Counted from the first letter of the stretch, positions 9,518-19,866 are shown. The stretch: DNA of 64,000 nucleotides from JALOOX01 sp964557955 (GCA_964557955.1 CAZLCS010000027.1:1-64000), one strand, 5' to 3'. Notes: generated by a model from the sequence alone, not told the origin. Numbers and translations are program-made.

Positions 9518-10675
9518 TTACTTATCACTAAGAACCTTTTCATAGATATCCATAAGTATTTCATAATTTACATCTGCAGAATACTTCAGCTCGTATTCTT
9601 TTCGGGCTTGCGCACCCATACGGCTCATCTCTTGAGGATGCTGCAACAAGAACGCGACCTTGTTTCTCAAGTCTTGAACATTACCAGCCTCAAAGTGAAC
9701 ACCTGAGTAACCATCTTTAACAATCTCGGCCTGAGAACCGATATTTGACGTTAACACAGGCAGCGAGCACGAAAAAGCCTCTGCAATAGTAAGCGGGAAC
9801 CCCTCATACCATTCTGACGGAAAAATAAGGAGGCTTGCACGTTTCATGTATGAAAGAATAGTTGCTCGATCAACGAAATTCATAACTTTGATGTTCTCAC
9901 TCTTCTTGAATTCGGGGAGGACACCCGAACCAAAAAGATATATGGGGTAGTCTATTTGTTCCCAAGCGGACAGCAAAGTCCCGAGCCCCTTTTCGGATGC
10001 AAATCTCCCCACAAACAAAGCAAAGGGACATCTCTCGTGCGTTTCTTCCATCGGCCCCATAGATGACGTATTCACGAAGTTGGATTTAACGAACATCTTC
10101 TGAGCGGAAATACCCGCTCGAATGAACTTGTTCTTTGCGAACTCCGTAAGCGCAACAAAAGCATCCACACTCGAATCGAAGGTGCCGGCCAACCTGTGAG
10201 CCAATAACGATCCGATCAAAACACCCGTTTGCAAGAGTGAATCATGATAGCATTTGTGCCGGATAGCTGGTAACATGGAAAATCGACCAGTGCATTGCTC
10301 ACAAACCCTTCCGGCCCGCTGCAAAGTTGCACCGGCACAAATCAACCGGTAGTTATGGAGGGTCTGCACAACCCCAACGCCATGTCGCTTACAGGCGTAG
10401 TACGCAGACGGGGATATCAATGGAAAAGTGTTGTGGAAGTGAGCAATATCTGGTCGAAACCGCTGGATCAATTTCGAGATACGTCTATACGCCCCCTGGG
10501 ACCAAACAGTTCCCAAGGCCAACTCGAGGGGATTGATTTTATCGATCCTCCAATTACTGTCGCTGTATTGCAGCACACGATTTCCACGCTCCCGGAGGAG
10601 CTCACACTCTGAGGCGAAGACGACATCTTCTCCGCCTGCTTGCCTGTAGTAATTATGAACAGCTAAAACTCTCAA
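9518..10675 (-). CDS. GT4 family glycosyltransferase
   Basis: A 385-residue GT-B enzyme. N-terminal Rossmann start MRVLAVHNYYRQAGGED, HFHNTFP, then the C-terminal donor-binding domain with FVGRFASEKGLGTLL and the retaining-enzyme EX7E site in EWYEGFPLTIAEAF (about residue 292-305). A Cys cluster in the N-terminal domain (RVCEQCTGR and a following RHKC) occurs in several GT4 subfamilies. It acts in the cytoplasm on a nucleotide-sugar donor; sugar and linkage cannot be told. It precedes WecG-like gene at 8600-9355 by 162 AT-rich bases. Confidence 0.9.
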   Translation of the reverse strand: MRVLAVHNYYRQAGGEDVVFASECELLRERGNRVLQYSDSNWRIDKINPLELALGTVWSQGAYRRISKLIQRFRPDIAHFHNTFPLISPSAYYACKRHGVGVVQTLHNYRLICAGATLQRAGRVCEQCTGRFSMLPAIRHKCYHDSLLQTGVLIGSLLAHRLAGTFDSSVDAFVALTEFAKNKFIRAGISAQKMFVKSNFVNTSSMGPMEETHERCPFALFVGRFASEKGLGTLLSAWEQIDYPIYLFGSGVLPEFKKSENIKVMNFVDRATILSYMKRASLLIFPSEWYEGFPLTIAEAFSCSLPVLTSNIGSQAEIVKDGYSGVHFEAGNVQDLRNKVAFLLQHPQEMSRMGAQARKEYELKYSADVNYEILMDIYEKVLSDK

Positions 10676-10705
10676 CAGCCATATTCCTTATTTAATCATA
10701 TAATA

Positions 10706-11743
10706 TCACAAGATAATTTTAATTCTCTCAGCACATCTGTTCATATCTTCAACTAATGATTTAGCGACATTCTCTGCATTGAAAATGTCAGATGATTTAT
10801 ATGAATTATACGCAAATCTATCATAATCATGCAAGATGTCTATAACACTCTGAACATAAGTGTTATCAGAAAATTCTAAGGGAATTAGATAACCATTATA
10901 TCCTGTCTGGATAATTCTTGAAATGTCTCCAGTGTCTGTTGATATTACAGGAACACCCACGGATAATGCCTCAGCTATTGCCATGGGCAGCCCCTCCTGA
11001 GATGATGCCATCACAAACACTTTCTTGCTTGATACACATTCTACCAAATCTTCATTGTTCAAATGACCAAGAAAGATAACATTCTGCAATTGCATATCTT
11101 TAACAAGCATCCTTAAAGGCACTTCCTGCGTACCAAACCCTGCAATGTAAAGAGGGTGCTCATGGCGGATAGACTCCGGCAACTGCCCATAAATCCGTAT
11201 GATCCTGTCAACATTCTTTATCTTCTCCAATCTTCCAGCAAAAATGAGGCCTTTGCGAACCGAACTCTCTTTCACCTCGATAGAATGATAGATAGGGTTG
11301 AAGATCTTAGGAATGCCCGGACGCTCAACTCCGACAGTATACTTCAAGACCGCCTTCTCGATAATTCGCTTCTCAAATAAGTCAAAGACAAACTTAAAGT
11401 ACTTCCCATACCAATACCGCGATTGCGACATAGGGTTGAAATTACCGTGAAATATGTGCACCAATGGTATATTTGTAAACGATACAATGTAAGATCCTTC
11501 AGGAACATGTGATAAAATCATATCATAACTAAAGAGTTTTTTCCTCTGCACTATAAGATACAGTATAAACAATAGCCTCCGTGGAACAATAAGATTACTC
11601 AATAACCTTTGAGACAGAGTAATATAATGAATGTCATAATTTTTCCTCAAAAACGGATCAAGATTCTTTATGAACGGACCCACTCCACCGTATGATACAT
11701 TTAAAGGAGAGCTGTTAATAATTCCAAGGCGCATAGATTTCAT
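10706..11743 (-). CDS. GT4 family glycosyltransferase
   Basis: A 345-residue GT-B enzyme. The N-terminal domain opens with RLGIINSSP and a glycine-rich SYGGVGPF loop; the donor domain has IFAGRLEKIKNVDRII, FLGHLNNEDL and the EX7E block in SSQEGLPMAIAEAL. ATG 11743 has GGAA upstream; an ATG nine bases later is an alternative. Strongly AT-rich. It is separated by 30 bases from the next GT4 gene, so the two are likely co-transcribed. Confidence 0.88.
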   Translation of the reverse strand: MKSMRLGIINSSPLNVSYGGVGPFIKNLDPFLRKNYDIHYITLSQRLLSNLIVPRRLLFILYLIVQRKKLFSYDMILSHVPEGSYIVSFTNIPLVHIFHGNFNPMSQSRYWYGKYFKFVFDLFEKRIIEKAVLKYTVGVERPGIPKIFNPIYHSIEVKESSVRKGLIFAGRLEKIKNVDRIIRIYGQLPESIRHEHPLYIAGFGTQEVPLRMLVKDMQLQNVIFLGHLNNEDLVECVSSKKVFVMASSQEGLPMAIAEALSVGVPVISTDTGDISRIIQTGYNGYLIPLEFSDNTYVQSVIDILHDYDRFAYNSYKSSDIFNAENVAKSLVEDMNRCAERIKIIL

Positions 11744-12036
11744 ATCGTATATTCCAGTTTTAGATATACTATTACTATATCAGACAGCTGACTACTGTAG
11801 ATACATCTGATAACAGATGCCTCTTCCCGCGAATCATAAAACCTATGTCAGTTGATTACCTGAAGCGCATAACAAATAACCTTAAAGTCATATGTACCGC
11901 TCATCTGTTCACAGCCTCATTCACCTAACAACAAGGCATCAGCAGCACACTGCGCAGGGGCGGATCCAAGTGCTTCTGAATGCCTGCCTGCAACCGGCCG
12001 CATTCAACATCCGGCACCTTGTTGATGCGCCAGATT
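11744..12036. other. Intergenic stretch, no gene seen
   Basis: 293 bases between a methyltransferase and a GT4 gene, both minus strand. The right part is GC-balanced and the left part AT-rich; it may contain an internal promoter for the AT-rich gene block that follows, but no clear -35/-10 pair or hairpin was found. Confidence 0.4.
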
Positions 12037-12948
12037 TTAAATGACTTCTTTTCCAGCTATGAATACGAAGGCACCCGTGGTGTTTGTAATCCGCACGCTC
12101 TCATTTGCCTTGCATGTCAGGAGGCTGGCCAATTTCCACCAGAGCTTGTGGAGTATCTGAAGCGGAAAGATGAGTGAATGTGCCAGGAATTGCGGCATCT
12201 TGGGAAATAGCCCCATAGTTGCCTGGGCTTCCAGTACAGACCATTCCTCACTCGGCGCTATTTTTTCGATCCTGAAGCCCCCGTACTGGAGCGAATTATA
12301 GATTCCCAGCGCAGTGTGATGATAGTAGCTATCCCCATGAAATGGCTCGAGAAAGGCGACCGTCCCAATGAACCGGCCATGCGGCTTCAAAACTCGATAA
12401 GCCTCTTGCATCACCACGAATGGATACCGGATGTGCTCCAAGACTGCCACAGAGAGTATGAAATCGAAAGCGTCATTTTCAAAAGGCAGAGAGTGCGCAT
12501 CCGCGATGATTGGCGCTTGAGGTGAACTATAATCCAGACCTACCCATTCAAAACCTGCCCGCTCACAAACACTTCGGTGAATGCCTTCACCACAGCCCAG
12601 GTCCAGCACCATACTGGAGGTCGTTTTAGCCTTTGGGAAATAGCTCATTATTTCTCTAGTCAGATGATGCGGAGCTCTCAAGCCAGCAAAATCAACTTCC
12701 GCCTCCCTGTTCATTCTCAGGGGTTCGAACACAAATCCTCCGGGCGGGAGAAGAGGAGTCCCCAGGGTGATTTTCAGCGGATAGTCCCTGCGCTCTTTCA
12801 AACGCATGTCGATCGCGCCATTTTCCGTATAGTCGTATCTTAAGCTGCAAGCGGAGCATTCAGCACCGTAACGGTCCTGATTCAATCTTTGGCCACATCG
12901 GCTACACGCAAGGATGCGCCACACGCCTTCCGATATCGAGTGGGTCAC
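12037..12948 (-). CDS. Class I SAM methyltransferase with N-terminal zinc ribbon
   Basis: A 303-residue protein. An N-terminal Trm112-like zinc ribbon (CSRCG at about 15-19, CSAC at about 32-35) precedes a Methyltransf_11 core: MVLDLGCGEGIH as motif I near 115, GLDYSSPQAP, then FDFILSVAVLEHI and VLKPHGRFIG. It probably methylates a cell-surface sugar or lipid precursor; the substrate is unknown. Higher GC than the adjoining GT4 genes to its left. About 160 bases separate it from the upstream GT2 gene. Confidence 0.8.
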   Translation of the reverse strand: MTHSISEGVWRILACSRCGQRLNQDRYGAECSACSLRYDYTENGAIDMRLKERRDYPLKITLGTPLLPPGGFVFEPLRMNREAEVDFAGLRAPHHLTREIMSYFPKAKTTSSMVLDLGCGEGIHRSVCERAGFEWVGLDYSSPQAPIIADAHSLPFENDAFDFILSVAVLEHIRYPFVVMQEAYRVLKPHGRFIGTVAFLEPFHGDSYYHHTALGIYNSLQYGGFRIEKIAPSEEWSVLEAQATMGLFPKMPQFLAHSLIFPLQILHKLWWKLASLLTCKANESVRITNTTGAFVFIAGKEVI

Positions 12949-13107
12949 TTTCAGTCTCCCGGTGAAGAATCATGCGCAATTCGTACGATGCCCACACCAT
13001 ATAGGGCCTTGTCAACAGGGCCAGCTTGAGAGGGAAGAGAGCAAGACAACAACGCTTTGGCTCCAGTTGATTCGAGTATGCGCAATCCATGAAGGATACC
13101 CTCGAGT

Positions 13108-14157
13108 TCAGCCCGCTTGATGGCGCACAACGGAAACAGAGACCTCGTACGTGGCTGGATCCGGAATCCCCCGAAGCCAGCCCACCAGAATGTTGACAAG
13201 CAACAAGACACGAAACCGTGCTCCAAGAGGAAGCTTCCAGAGCTCTCCTCGCACCTTGTACCACAGGAGCGCTGATGCAATGGCGGTCACGACAGCAATC
13301 CGAACAGCCGTTCCGGAGAACAGCACCAGAAGCAACGCAAACAGAACCCCCCCAACAAATCCCAAAGCCGACACAATTGCCGCGGCGTTGGAGCGCAGGA
13401 CAGACACCGCGATTTCGGACCCCGCGTAAGCCCTGAGTATCTGGCCAAGCCCCTGGCAATACTCTGTCTTCTCGTCGACTTCTGAGAATGTGCGGTGCTT
13501 TTCCATGTGGTACACCATCGGTGCATCGATCCTCAGGATTGCATAGCCTTTCGAAGCAATTCTATGCCCAAGCTCCCGCTCTTCCTCTCCCTTCACAAAT
13601 GGGTTGAACCCTCCTGATGCCTTGAGGGCAAACGCTCGGTAGAGTCCCGCCCCCCCAAGCGAACCCACTCGGCCCAGCGTGTCGGGCTCGGGGTGGGCTC
13701 TTGTCAAATCCTCTCCCGGAAACACCCGAAATAACCTCCCACCCACTGCCGCAATGGCTGGATCGACCATGGACTGAATTGCAGCGCTCACATATCCCCC
13801 GATCAACACCATATCAGCATCCAGGAATAGAATGAATTCACCACTCGCATGGCGGCAACCCACGAAGCGGCCGGCGCTGGGCGAAAGACCTGCCACCGGG
13901 CTCAACTGAAGTATGGTAATGGGATAGCGGGACGCAATCTCAACCGTTCTATCCGTCGAGGCGGAATCGACCAGTATGATCTCGGGACCCAAATCCCCGA
14001 TTTCTTGAAGGACGGACTCTATGCATCGGGCGATGTTTGCTTCTTCGTTACGCGCTATGATAACGACGCTGACGGAGGGCTTTTGCACCGTTACTCTCGG
14101 AGAAGATGAGGCTGACAATTCGTTTATCTCCTTTCGGTTGTATCTTCCCAAATACAT
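13108..14157 (-). CDS. GT2 family glycosyltransferase with C-terminal membrane segments
   Basis: A 349-residue GT-A enzyme. The catalytic domain begins SVSVVIIARNEEANIARCIES, with VDSASTDRT and the DXD-type LFLDADMVLI. Two or three hydrophobic segments occur near residues 255-305 (GFVGGVLFALLLVLF and VVTAIASALLW), anchoring it to the inner membrane. Its ATG overlaps the stop of the upstream GT2 gene (TGATG), indicating translational coupling. Likely adds a sugar to a lipid-linked intermediate. Confidence 0.85.
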   Translation of the reverse strand: MYLGRYNRKEINELSASSSPRVTVQKPSVSVVIIARNEEANIARCIESVLQEIGDLGPEIILVDSASTDRTVEIASRYPITILQLSPVAGLSPSAGRFVGCRHASGEFILFLDADMVLIGGYVSAAIQSMVDPAIAAVGGRLFRVFPGEDLTRAHPEPDTLGRVGSLGGAGLYRAFALKASGGFNPFVKGEEERELGHRIASKGYAILRIDAPMVYHMEKHRTFSEVDEKTEYCQGLGQILRAYAGSEIAVSVLRSNAAAIVSALGFVGGVLFALLLVLFSGTAVRIAVVTAIASALLWYKVRGELWKLPLGARFRVLLLVNILVGWLRGIPDPATYEVSVSVVRHQAG

Positions 14158-15152
14158 CAGGCTGTCGGCTTTACCCTCCGGACCGCAGATGTGAAGAATC
14201 TGACGGGGTTGAATTTCTCGGCAAACCGACGAGGCTCATACTGGAAAGCCTCCCAGGCTTTCCCAAGGCATCGAAGCAGGTCCCCTTCTCCCCAATACAT
14301 CCTGGAAGCGCGCCATCGCGCCCCAAACACCCATTCACGCAGGAGAGACCGGTACTCTGGACCTAGCTGCGGATAACGTTCCAGAATGTCGTTGAACAAT
14401 CGTGCCGTATTGAGCACTCGATTCAGCTTGACCGGACCGAATCGAGCCGTCAGCCGATTGGCGGCAACTTCGTCCTCGGTCTGAATGGCGCCGACGCCGG
14501 CGACAGCACAAACAGGGCGACCGATCCCGAGTCTCAAGAAGAAATGCGTATCGTGGGCTGTGCGAAGCTCCTCCCAAAACCCACCCATCTCCATGAAGCG
14601 AGACCGTCGTATAACGCTTGTCTGGAGCATCACGGGCTGATGCTCCATCATCATCCACGCCGTGCCGTCATGGTTAAGCAGATACTCCACCTCCTGCATC
14701 TCAAACCCTGCAAGCTCCCATCTGCTGACACTCTCTCTCCCGCAATGGTGCATAGTGTCGTCAAAGTAAAGGTCAGCGCAGCCCGAAGTGCTGCCAATGG
14801 CACCCGCAATCCTCGCGAGGTGATCCGAAGTCCACAGATCATCTGAATCCAGGAAAGCAACCCAAGGCGTTCGAGCTTCTTCAACTCCACGGTTTCGTGC
14901 TGCTCCACCGCCAGCATTCTCCTGAAAGATATATCGCACACGCTCACCGTAACCCCTGATAACTTGCCAGGTTCCGTCGTCTGAGCCATCATCGACGACG
15001 ATAAGCTCGGCCAATGGCAGGCTCTGATTGAGCATACTCTCAATTGCCCGCTGGATAAGGTGTGCACGGTTATAGGTGGGCAGAATCCCTGTGATCTCCA
15101 AACTCCCCCTCCTCCCCTGGCATCCGTTCGGTTCATGTATGAGCGCAACCAC
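14157..15152 (-). CDS. GT2 family glycosyltransferase
   Basis: A 331-residue GT-A enzyme with ITGILPTYNRAHLIQRAI at the start of the nucleotide-binding fold, VVDDGSDDGT and a DXD-type FLDSDDLWT. The GTG at 15152 follows the stop of the GT14 gene directly (TGAGTG). An alternative is TTG 15101, which lies after a GGAGG-rich stretch and starts immediately at the conserved domain; the first 17 residues are therefore uncertain. Cytoplasmic; donor and acceptor unknown. Confidence 0.85.
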   Translation of the reverse strand: MVALIHEPNGCQGRRGSLEITGILPTYNRAHLIQRAIESMLNQSLPLAELIVVDDGSDDGTWQVIRGYGERVRYIFQENAGGGAARNRGVEEARTPWVAFLDSDDLWTSDHLARIAGAIGSTSGCADLYFDDTMHHCGRESVSRWELAGFEMQEVEYLLNHDGTAWMMMEHQPVMLQTSVIRRSRFMEMGGFWEELRTAHDTHFFLRLGIGRPVCAVAGVGAIQTEDEVAANRLTARFGPVKLNRVLNTARLFNDILERYPQLGPEYRSLLREWVFGARWRASRMYWGEGDLLRCLGKAWEAFQYEPRRFAEKFNPVRFFTSAVRRVKPTA

Positions 15153-16064
15153 TCAAAATCCTGCTGGCCCTACTCCAGAAGGCAGATCTAAAATATCTCG
15201 ATTTATTCTATGGATAAGAGACCTGGATCGAATCGAATCGAACTTCCTGGCGAATAAAGCCTTGCTTTGCACAATCGAATCGTAATCCTCATCAACAAAC
15301 ACTGCGGGGTCCTCTCTCTCCCATAGCACAAATCGAAGATGGTCATTAACCAAATTATCCCTTCGGTCAGAGTTAAGTAAGATAGTCTGGAAGAATGATT
15401 CATCGGGAACATATGTCCATTTAAAAAATCTGACAATTTCAGGATATTTCTCAATAGACTCCAAAATATACTGAACACTCGAATGCGATAATGCCCAAAA
15501 TTGGTGTCCGCCATATATGGTCCAACCGCGAGGTATTTTTCGAGGAAAATATTCTCCATATTTCTTAGAAATTCCCCCAACCATTCGCCCAATCAGTAGC
15601 TTGCTTCTTGGATTTGTCAGCTTATAGTCATTGAAATGATAGAATCTGATGCGGTCCAAACCACCTCTCTGCGATTCCCAGCAAAGACCAGGCAAAGTAA
15701 AGAAATCAATATAGTCTTTATCATCTCTGAATAGCTTATTTTGAATGTATGAACAAGACTTAATAGGATAATCAACTCCGCTCATCAAAACATATTTGTG
15801 AAATCTAATTCCTGAATTGACAGCATTACTAATTAATTTAATCGTCGCTCGAACTACTGAATATCCACCCCAGTATACTTCATTTCTTTCCTTCACGTAT
15901 ACTAAATGAGATTTTGTAGTCCTTATATTCTCTAGAAATGGTCTCAACTCAACTTTCTTATCCACATGCACAAAGAAGTGTGCACACTCAGAGTCCAAAG
16001 CACTTATTAGATTTGAACATTGCTTAGGATCCGTATGCGCAATTATGAGATAGGCAATTTTCAT
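15153..16064 (-). CDS. GT14 family (core-2/I-branching-like) beta-1,6-N-acetylglucosaminyltransferase
   Basis: A 303-residue protein. It begins KIAYLIIAHTDPKQ, then VHVDKK, RNEVYWGGYSVVRATI, VLMSGVDYPIKS and, toward the end, FKWTYVPDESFFQTILLNS. These blocks are the signature of the GT14 (Branch) family, in which metal-independent transfer of GlcNAc or xylose is known. The ATG at 16064 is chosen because it starts the conserved strand; the upstream in-frame TTG lacks support. AT-rich. It heads a coupled run with the two GT2 genes at 13108-15152. Confidence 0.85.
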   Translation of the reverse strand: MKIAYLIIAHTDPKQCSNLISALDSECAHFFVHVDKKVELRPFLENIRTTKSHLVYVKERNEVYWGGYSVVRATIKLISNAVNSGIRFHKYVLMSGVDYPIKSCSYIQNKLFRDDKDYIDFFTLPGLCWESQRGGLDRIRFYHFNDYKLTNPRSKLLIGRMVGGISKKYGEYFPRKIPRGWTIYGGHQFWALSHSSVQYILESIEKYPEIVRFFKWTYVPDESFFQTILLNSDRRDNLVNDHLRFVLWEREDPAVFVDEDYDSIVQSKALFARKFDSIRSRSLIHRINRDILDLPSGVGPAGF

Positions 16065-16193
16065 AAACAATCCAGCACCATATTCAACCAAACGATATGA
16101 TTTCGACCATTAATTCCAACCTTCACACTAAAATTCAGCCGCTCTCTGGAGACTAAAAAACTCTCTCTTCAGGTTCCGGAACACCTCTTTTGG

Positions 16194-17303
16194 TCAAGAA
16201 TGAGCGTGGATGAGAGCAGCCAGGTATGGCGCCAAATTCTTATTGATGATCCATTCCCATGTGTATTCAACACTCAGCTCCCTGATACGACTCGAGTTAT
16301 ACTTTCTGAGGTTCTGATGCATTATCTTTAGCCCTTCGAAAAATGCTTCGGAATCGTCACGAATAAGAACTCCGTTTTCTTCATTGATGACTCTTGCATT
16401 CTCATTTGTAGCTGTTGCAATGACGGGCATGCCAGCGAGGTGATATTCGAATATTTTGGTGCTGGGCTGACACTGGTAATGGTCCTCCAAAGGGATATAG
16501 GCCACCCCGATGTTGTTCCTTTCCAGAAAAGAGCCCAAATGTTTATACGGGATACGCCCATGAAACTTTACCACACCTTTGCACTTGGATCTCTCGATGG
16601 CATCCATGATAGTCTCCACATCTTCAGGAGATCCATAACCCACAATATCATAAGACATACTGACATGATCTCTCATCTCTCTGTAAAATCTGCCAAACCC
16701 TTCAACGGTATCCTCCATGCGTCGGCCGTAGAACGTACCGACGTACAGCAGACGCATAACATCGAATGTCTTTTCGTCAAAACACTGTTGTTCTGCGCCA
16801 ATGGGTACGAGTTGACATTTCTGCCTGGGAATTCCCAGTTCTCTTCTCAGGCTCTCCGAGAGGACGATGATGTTCTCAAAAAAAAGACTTTCGAAATGAT
16901 AAAAACAATTGTTCATTCGCCTTTGAAAGCAAGCACCGCTTTCCCCAATAAAGCCGCTCCGGATATCCAGAAGCATCGCCTGGTGTCGTCGAAGCAATGG
17001 CAGCACAAAACACATGCGGAAATGCACCACCCACACCAAAGCATACTGAGACGAATTCATCTCACCCACAACCGCTCTAATATATCGGTACATCCGTTGT
17101 GCCCTATTCCCCGCTCGAGACACGTACAGCACCCGGACGCCATCCTCCTCAATTCGCTCAAGCCCGTAATCCCAACAAATGTATGTCATATCATAGGCTT
17201 GGCGGAGATACCTGCAATAGTAATAAGGTTCAGTGTGGTGACCGAACTGGAGCGGGTTGACTATCAAAAGTCTTGGCTTCGCCTGATGGGCCAGTTGACC
17301 CAT
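16194..17303 (-). CDS. GT4-like glycosyltransferase
   Basis: A 369-residue GT-B enzyme: LLIVNPLQFGHH at the N terminus, LYVGTFYGRRMED at the domain junction, VKFHGRIPYKHL, and a donor-domain block with PSTKIFEYHLAGMPVIAT, where the usual second Glu of the GT4 motif is present in FEYHLAG. ATG 17303 follows GAGAGGT; a TTG 15 bases upstream is possible but less likely. Acts in the cytoplasm in glycan assembly. Confidence 0.85.
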   Translation of the reverse strand: MGQLAHQAKPRLLIVNPLQFGHHTEPYYYCRYLRQAYDMTYICWDYGLERIEEDGVRVLYVSRAGNRAQRMYRYIRAVVGEMNSSQYALVWVVHFRMCFVLPLLRRHQAMLLDIRSGFIGESGACFQRRMNNCFYHFESLFFENIIVLSESLRRELGIPRQKCQLVPIGAEQQCFDEKTFDVMRLLYVGTFYGRRMEDTVEGFGRFYREMRDHVSMSYDIVGYGSPEDVETIMDAIERSKCKGVVKFHGRIPYKHLGSFLERNNIGVAYIPLEDHYQCQPSTKIFEYHLAGMPVIATATNENARVINEENGVLIRDDSEAFFEGLKIMHQNLRKYNSSRIRELSVEYTWEWIINKNLAPYLAALIHAHS

Positions 17304-17464
17304 TCGTTTACCTCTCAATTCTCAATACATATATAATCAATAAAATGATAGAACATCATTCAAGCAAAGACAAGTTACAGAACTGCTCACTATCTAAATT
17401 GAATCTCCCGTCCAAGAACTGATTTATTCGTACAACTGTTATATTATTGCATAAGAAAGTCTAC

Positions 17465-18820
17465 TCAAATCCTAGTGCCTGTAGCGTGGATTGAGCTTGG
17501 TCGTCTATATAGAAACTCATTCATAGAAACACTACGAGCCAGCGCCGTCACCCTGGCAGTCCCACTTGCCACAAGGCCAGAAAAATACCAAAAAAGTAGA
17601 TTGGCCGTATTATCTTCCATATAATTATTATAAAACATAGCTGCCCCCATGATCAAGACCACGCCCGTCCAGCCAAGAGCAAGCATGCCATAATATCCGT
17701 CCAATCTCATCAGAACAAGCGCATCCTTGAAAACAAACCAATAAAACAAGACATACACTAGAAATCCCAGTAAACCAATTTCCCAGAGAAGGTTAGTAAC
17801 GACCAATTGCTTGGCCCCATATCGACCAGCTTTGTCAGCATATTGACCACTCAGGGATCTTTCAAATGATCGTTTGACATTCCCGATACCTAACCCGAAT
17901 GCAAATTGTACAGGGTCTTTGGCCAATTTTTCAAATGCCATTTTAACTGCATAGAATCTGCCGACTTCGTATTCCCCTTTTTGCTTTCTTACAAAATTAA
18001 AGTAACTGTCCACCTGCTTTTCATTTGATAGAAAACCGAAGATTCCTGTATCGCTGTAACTGTAATGGTCATAAACAGGTATCAACACACCCAAAAGTAA
18101 TGTGCCAACAAGACAGGTTGTGAACAGAGCCTTAACCCTCGTACTCCTGTTCTCCTGAAAAAAGAACGCTGGCGTAGCCAGCGCAATGGGCAGCAGAAAA
18201 AAGGCAGCTTTTGTCTCGCTGAGGGCAGTAATAGCGAGGAAACTGATCGCAAGTAGCGAAAAATTTCGGAAACTTATTCTCTTCTTGAGATAGAATGCGA
18301 AGAGAACACTGATGCAGGAAACCAACATCATCGATAGTATCCCAGCCCCTCCCAAGCCTAATGTGCCTGTAATCAAATCGCCTGCAGCCATATGAGTGAT
18401 ATGAGGATACTGTATAAATTTTTGAAATAGAGACATCGGAAACTGAAAAATCAATATTGCCAGTAGAAAAGTCATCTGATATCTTATTTGCTTTTCAGAG
18501 AAAGGATACACAGCAGGAATGAGAAAGAATGGAAGATATTTTAAATAAACTCTTAGTCCGATAAAGATTGTCGAAATACCCACGCCGTTAAGAAATATCC
18601 CAATGATCATGATACAAAAATATATAGCTATACAATACAAATACTTAGCACTAATATTAATTCTTCGATTATACACAGCCAGCAAAATGACGATGCACAT
18701 CATAACAAGACTGAAAGCATCTGGCAACAACTTAACAACTCTGGGTACTACCTTGAGGTTAACTACAAGGTAATCAACAGAAAACAGCATGACAAATAAA
18801 GCACATATTAATTTATTCAT
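17465..18820 (-). CDS. Wzy-like O-antigen polymerase / ligase family membrane protein
   Basis: A 451-residue polytopic protein with about ten to twelve hydrophobic segments beginning at residue 2 and a large periplasmic loop near 255-335 (containing VGRFYAVKMAFEKLA and FGLGIGNVKRSF), the organisation of Wzy_C/O-antigen ligase-like proteins. In Wzy-dependent pathways it would polymerise lipid-linked repeat units on the periplasmic side; as a ligase it would move the glycan to another acceptor. Sequence alone does not separate these. AT-rich; flanked by glycosyltransferase and arginase genes. Confidence 0.75.
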   Translation of the reverse strand: MNKLICALFVMLFSVDYLVVNLKVVPRVVKLLPDAFSLVMMCIVILLAVYNRRINISAKYLYCIAIYFCIMIIGIFLNGVGISTIFIGLRVYLKYLPFFLIPAVYPFSEKQIRYQMTFLLAILIFQFPMSLFQKFIQYPHITHMAAGDLITGTLGLGGAGILSMMLVSCISVLFAFYLKKRISFRNFSLLAISFLAITALSETKAAFFLLPIALATPAFFFQENRSTRVKALFTTCLVGTLLLGVLIPVYDHYSYSDTGIFGFLSNEKQVDSYFNFVRKQKGEYEVGRFYAVKMAFEKLAKDPVQFAFGLGIGNVKRSFERSLSGQYADKAGRYGAKQLVVTNLLWEIGLLGFLVYVLFYWFVFKDALVLMRLDGYYGMLALGWTGVVLIMGAAMFYNNYMEDNTANLLFWYFSGLVASGTARVTALARSVSMNEFLYRRPSSIHATGTRI

Positions 18821-18936
18821 AACTTTTGTTCTCTATATTAAGTATTGGTCTTCATTGGCTTCATTTCTTCAATATATACAGTATTCAATATTAAATAGGA
18901 CAGATTGGAGGGCCGTTTATCGCCTCACAATACTGG

Positions 18937-19866
18937 CTAGTGATTCTTCTTAAGATTGCCCCCCAGGTAATCGCGTTCATAGTCGCCGAAAGCTCCCCCA
19001 AGACCGGCAAGAATGAGCTCCACCGCAAGTTCGGCGGTCTGGTTCCGGATATCCAGGAGTGGATTGACTTCGATGACATCCAGGGACCGCACGATGTCCA
19101 TCCCTCCGAGGGTCTCCATCACGTACATGATCTCCCTGTAGGAAAGCCCACCCCTTGACAGGATGCCCGTACCCGGAGCAATAACTGGATCCAGGACATC
19201 CACGTCGAGGCTGACATGGATGGAATCGGCAACGCTCGAAAGGTGATTGAGCGCATCTTCAAAGACCCGGAAGATGCCCTGTTTTTCCACGTCATAGAGG
19301 GTAAACATCTTCACCCCCAACCTCCGCAGGAATTCCCTCTCTCCCCTGTCGACGTCCTTGGCGCCCACAATACAGATGTTGCGGGGCGGCAGCTTCGGGC
19401 TGAACCCCCCACAGCGGACCAATTCATCATAACCGTATCCAAGAGAAATCGCCACCGTCATTCCATGGACGTTGCCGCTCGGGCTCGTCTCAGGGGTGTT
19501 GGCGTCCGGGTGGTAGTCCAGCCAGAGCAGACCAAGGCTCCCGGCGTTCTTGGCCGAGCCGGCGACACTTCCGATGGAGGCACTGTGATCCCCACCCAGG
19601 ATGATCGGCACATATCCCTCAACGATTGATTCCTCGGTGAGTGCCGACAGCTTTTCACTCATCTCGGCGATCTCCAGGATGAATCCGTTTTCGCGCTGGG
19701 GGCGATCGATCCGCATATTACCATAATCGAGATACTCGATCTCATTGTACCGGAGGGCATCGAGCAGTCCTGCGTACCGGATGGCGGCCGGCCCCATGTC
19801 AACGCCAAGCGGCCTCGCCCCCAAATCCACCGGTACACCAATGATCTTCACTCTCTTCTTGCCCAT
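18937..19866 (-). CDS. rocF: Arginase
   Basis: A 309-residue ureohydrolase of arginase type: hydrolysis of arginine to ornithine and urea with a binuclear Mn centre. Metal ligands are all visible: GGDHS, the DYHPD block (D-x-H-x-D, with Tyr and Pro replacing the usual Ala residues), and SLDVDVLDP. The NTPETSPSGNVHGM stretch matches the arginase rather than agmatinase specificity loop. ATG 19866 starts KKRVKIIGVPVDLGA; the longer frame upstream is not conserved. It lies 62 bases after the MiaB-like radical SAM gene, probably co-transcribed. An ornithine-decarboxylase-family gene lies at 38468-39607. Why it sits among glycan genes is unclear. Confidence 0.88.
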   Translation of the reverse strand: MGKKRVKIIGVPVDLGARPLGVDMGPAAIRYAGLLDALRYNEIEYLDYGNMRIDRPQRENGFILEIAEMSEKLSALTEESIVEGYVPIILGGDHSASIGSVAGSAKNAGSLGLLWLDYHPDANTPETSPSGNVHGMTVAISLGYGYDELVRCGGFSPKLPPRNICIVGAKDVDRGEREFLRRLGVKMFTLYDVEKQGIFRVFEDALNHLSSVADSIHVSLDVDVLDPVIAPGTGILSRGGLSYREIMYVMETLGGMDIVRSLDVIEVNPLLDIRNQTAELAVELILAGLGGAFGDYERDYLGGNLKKNH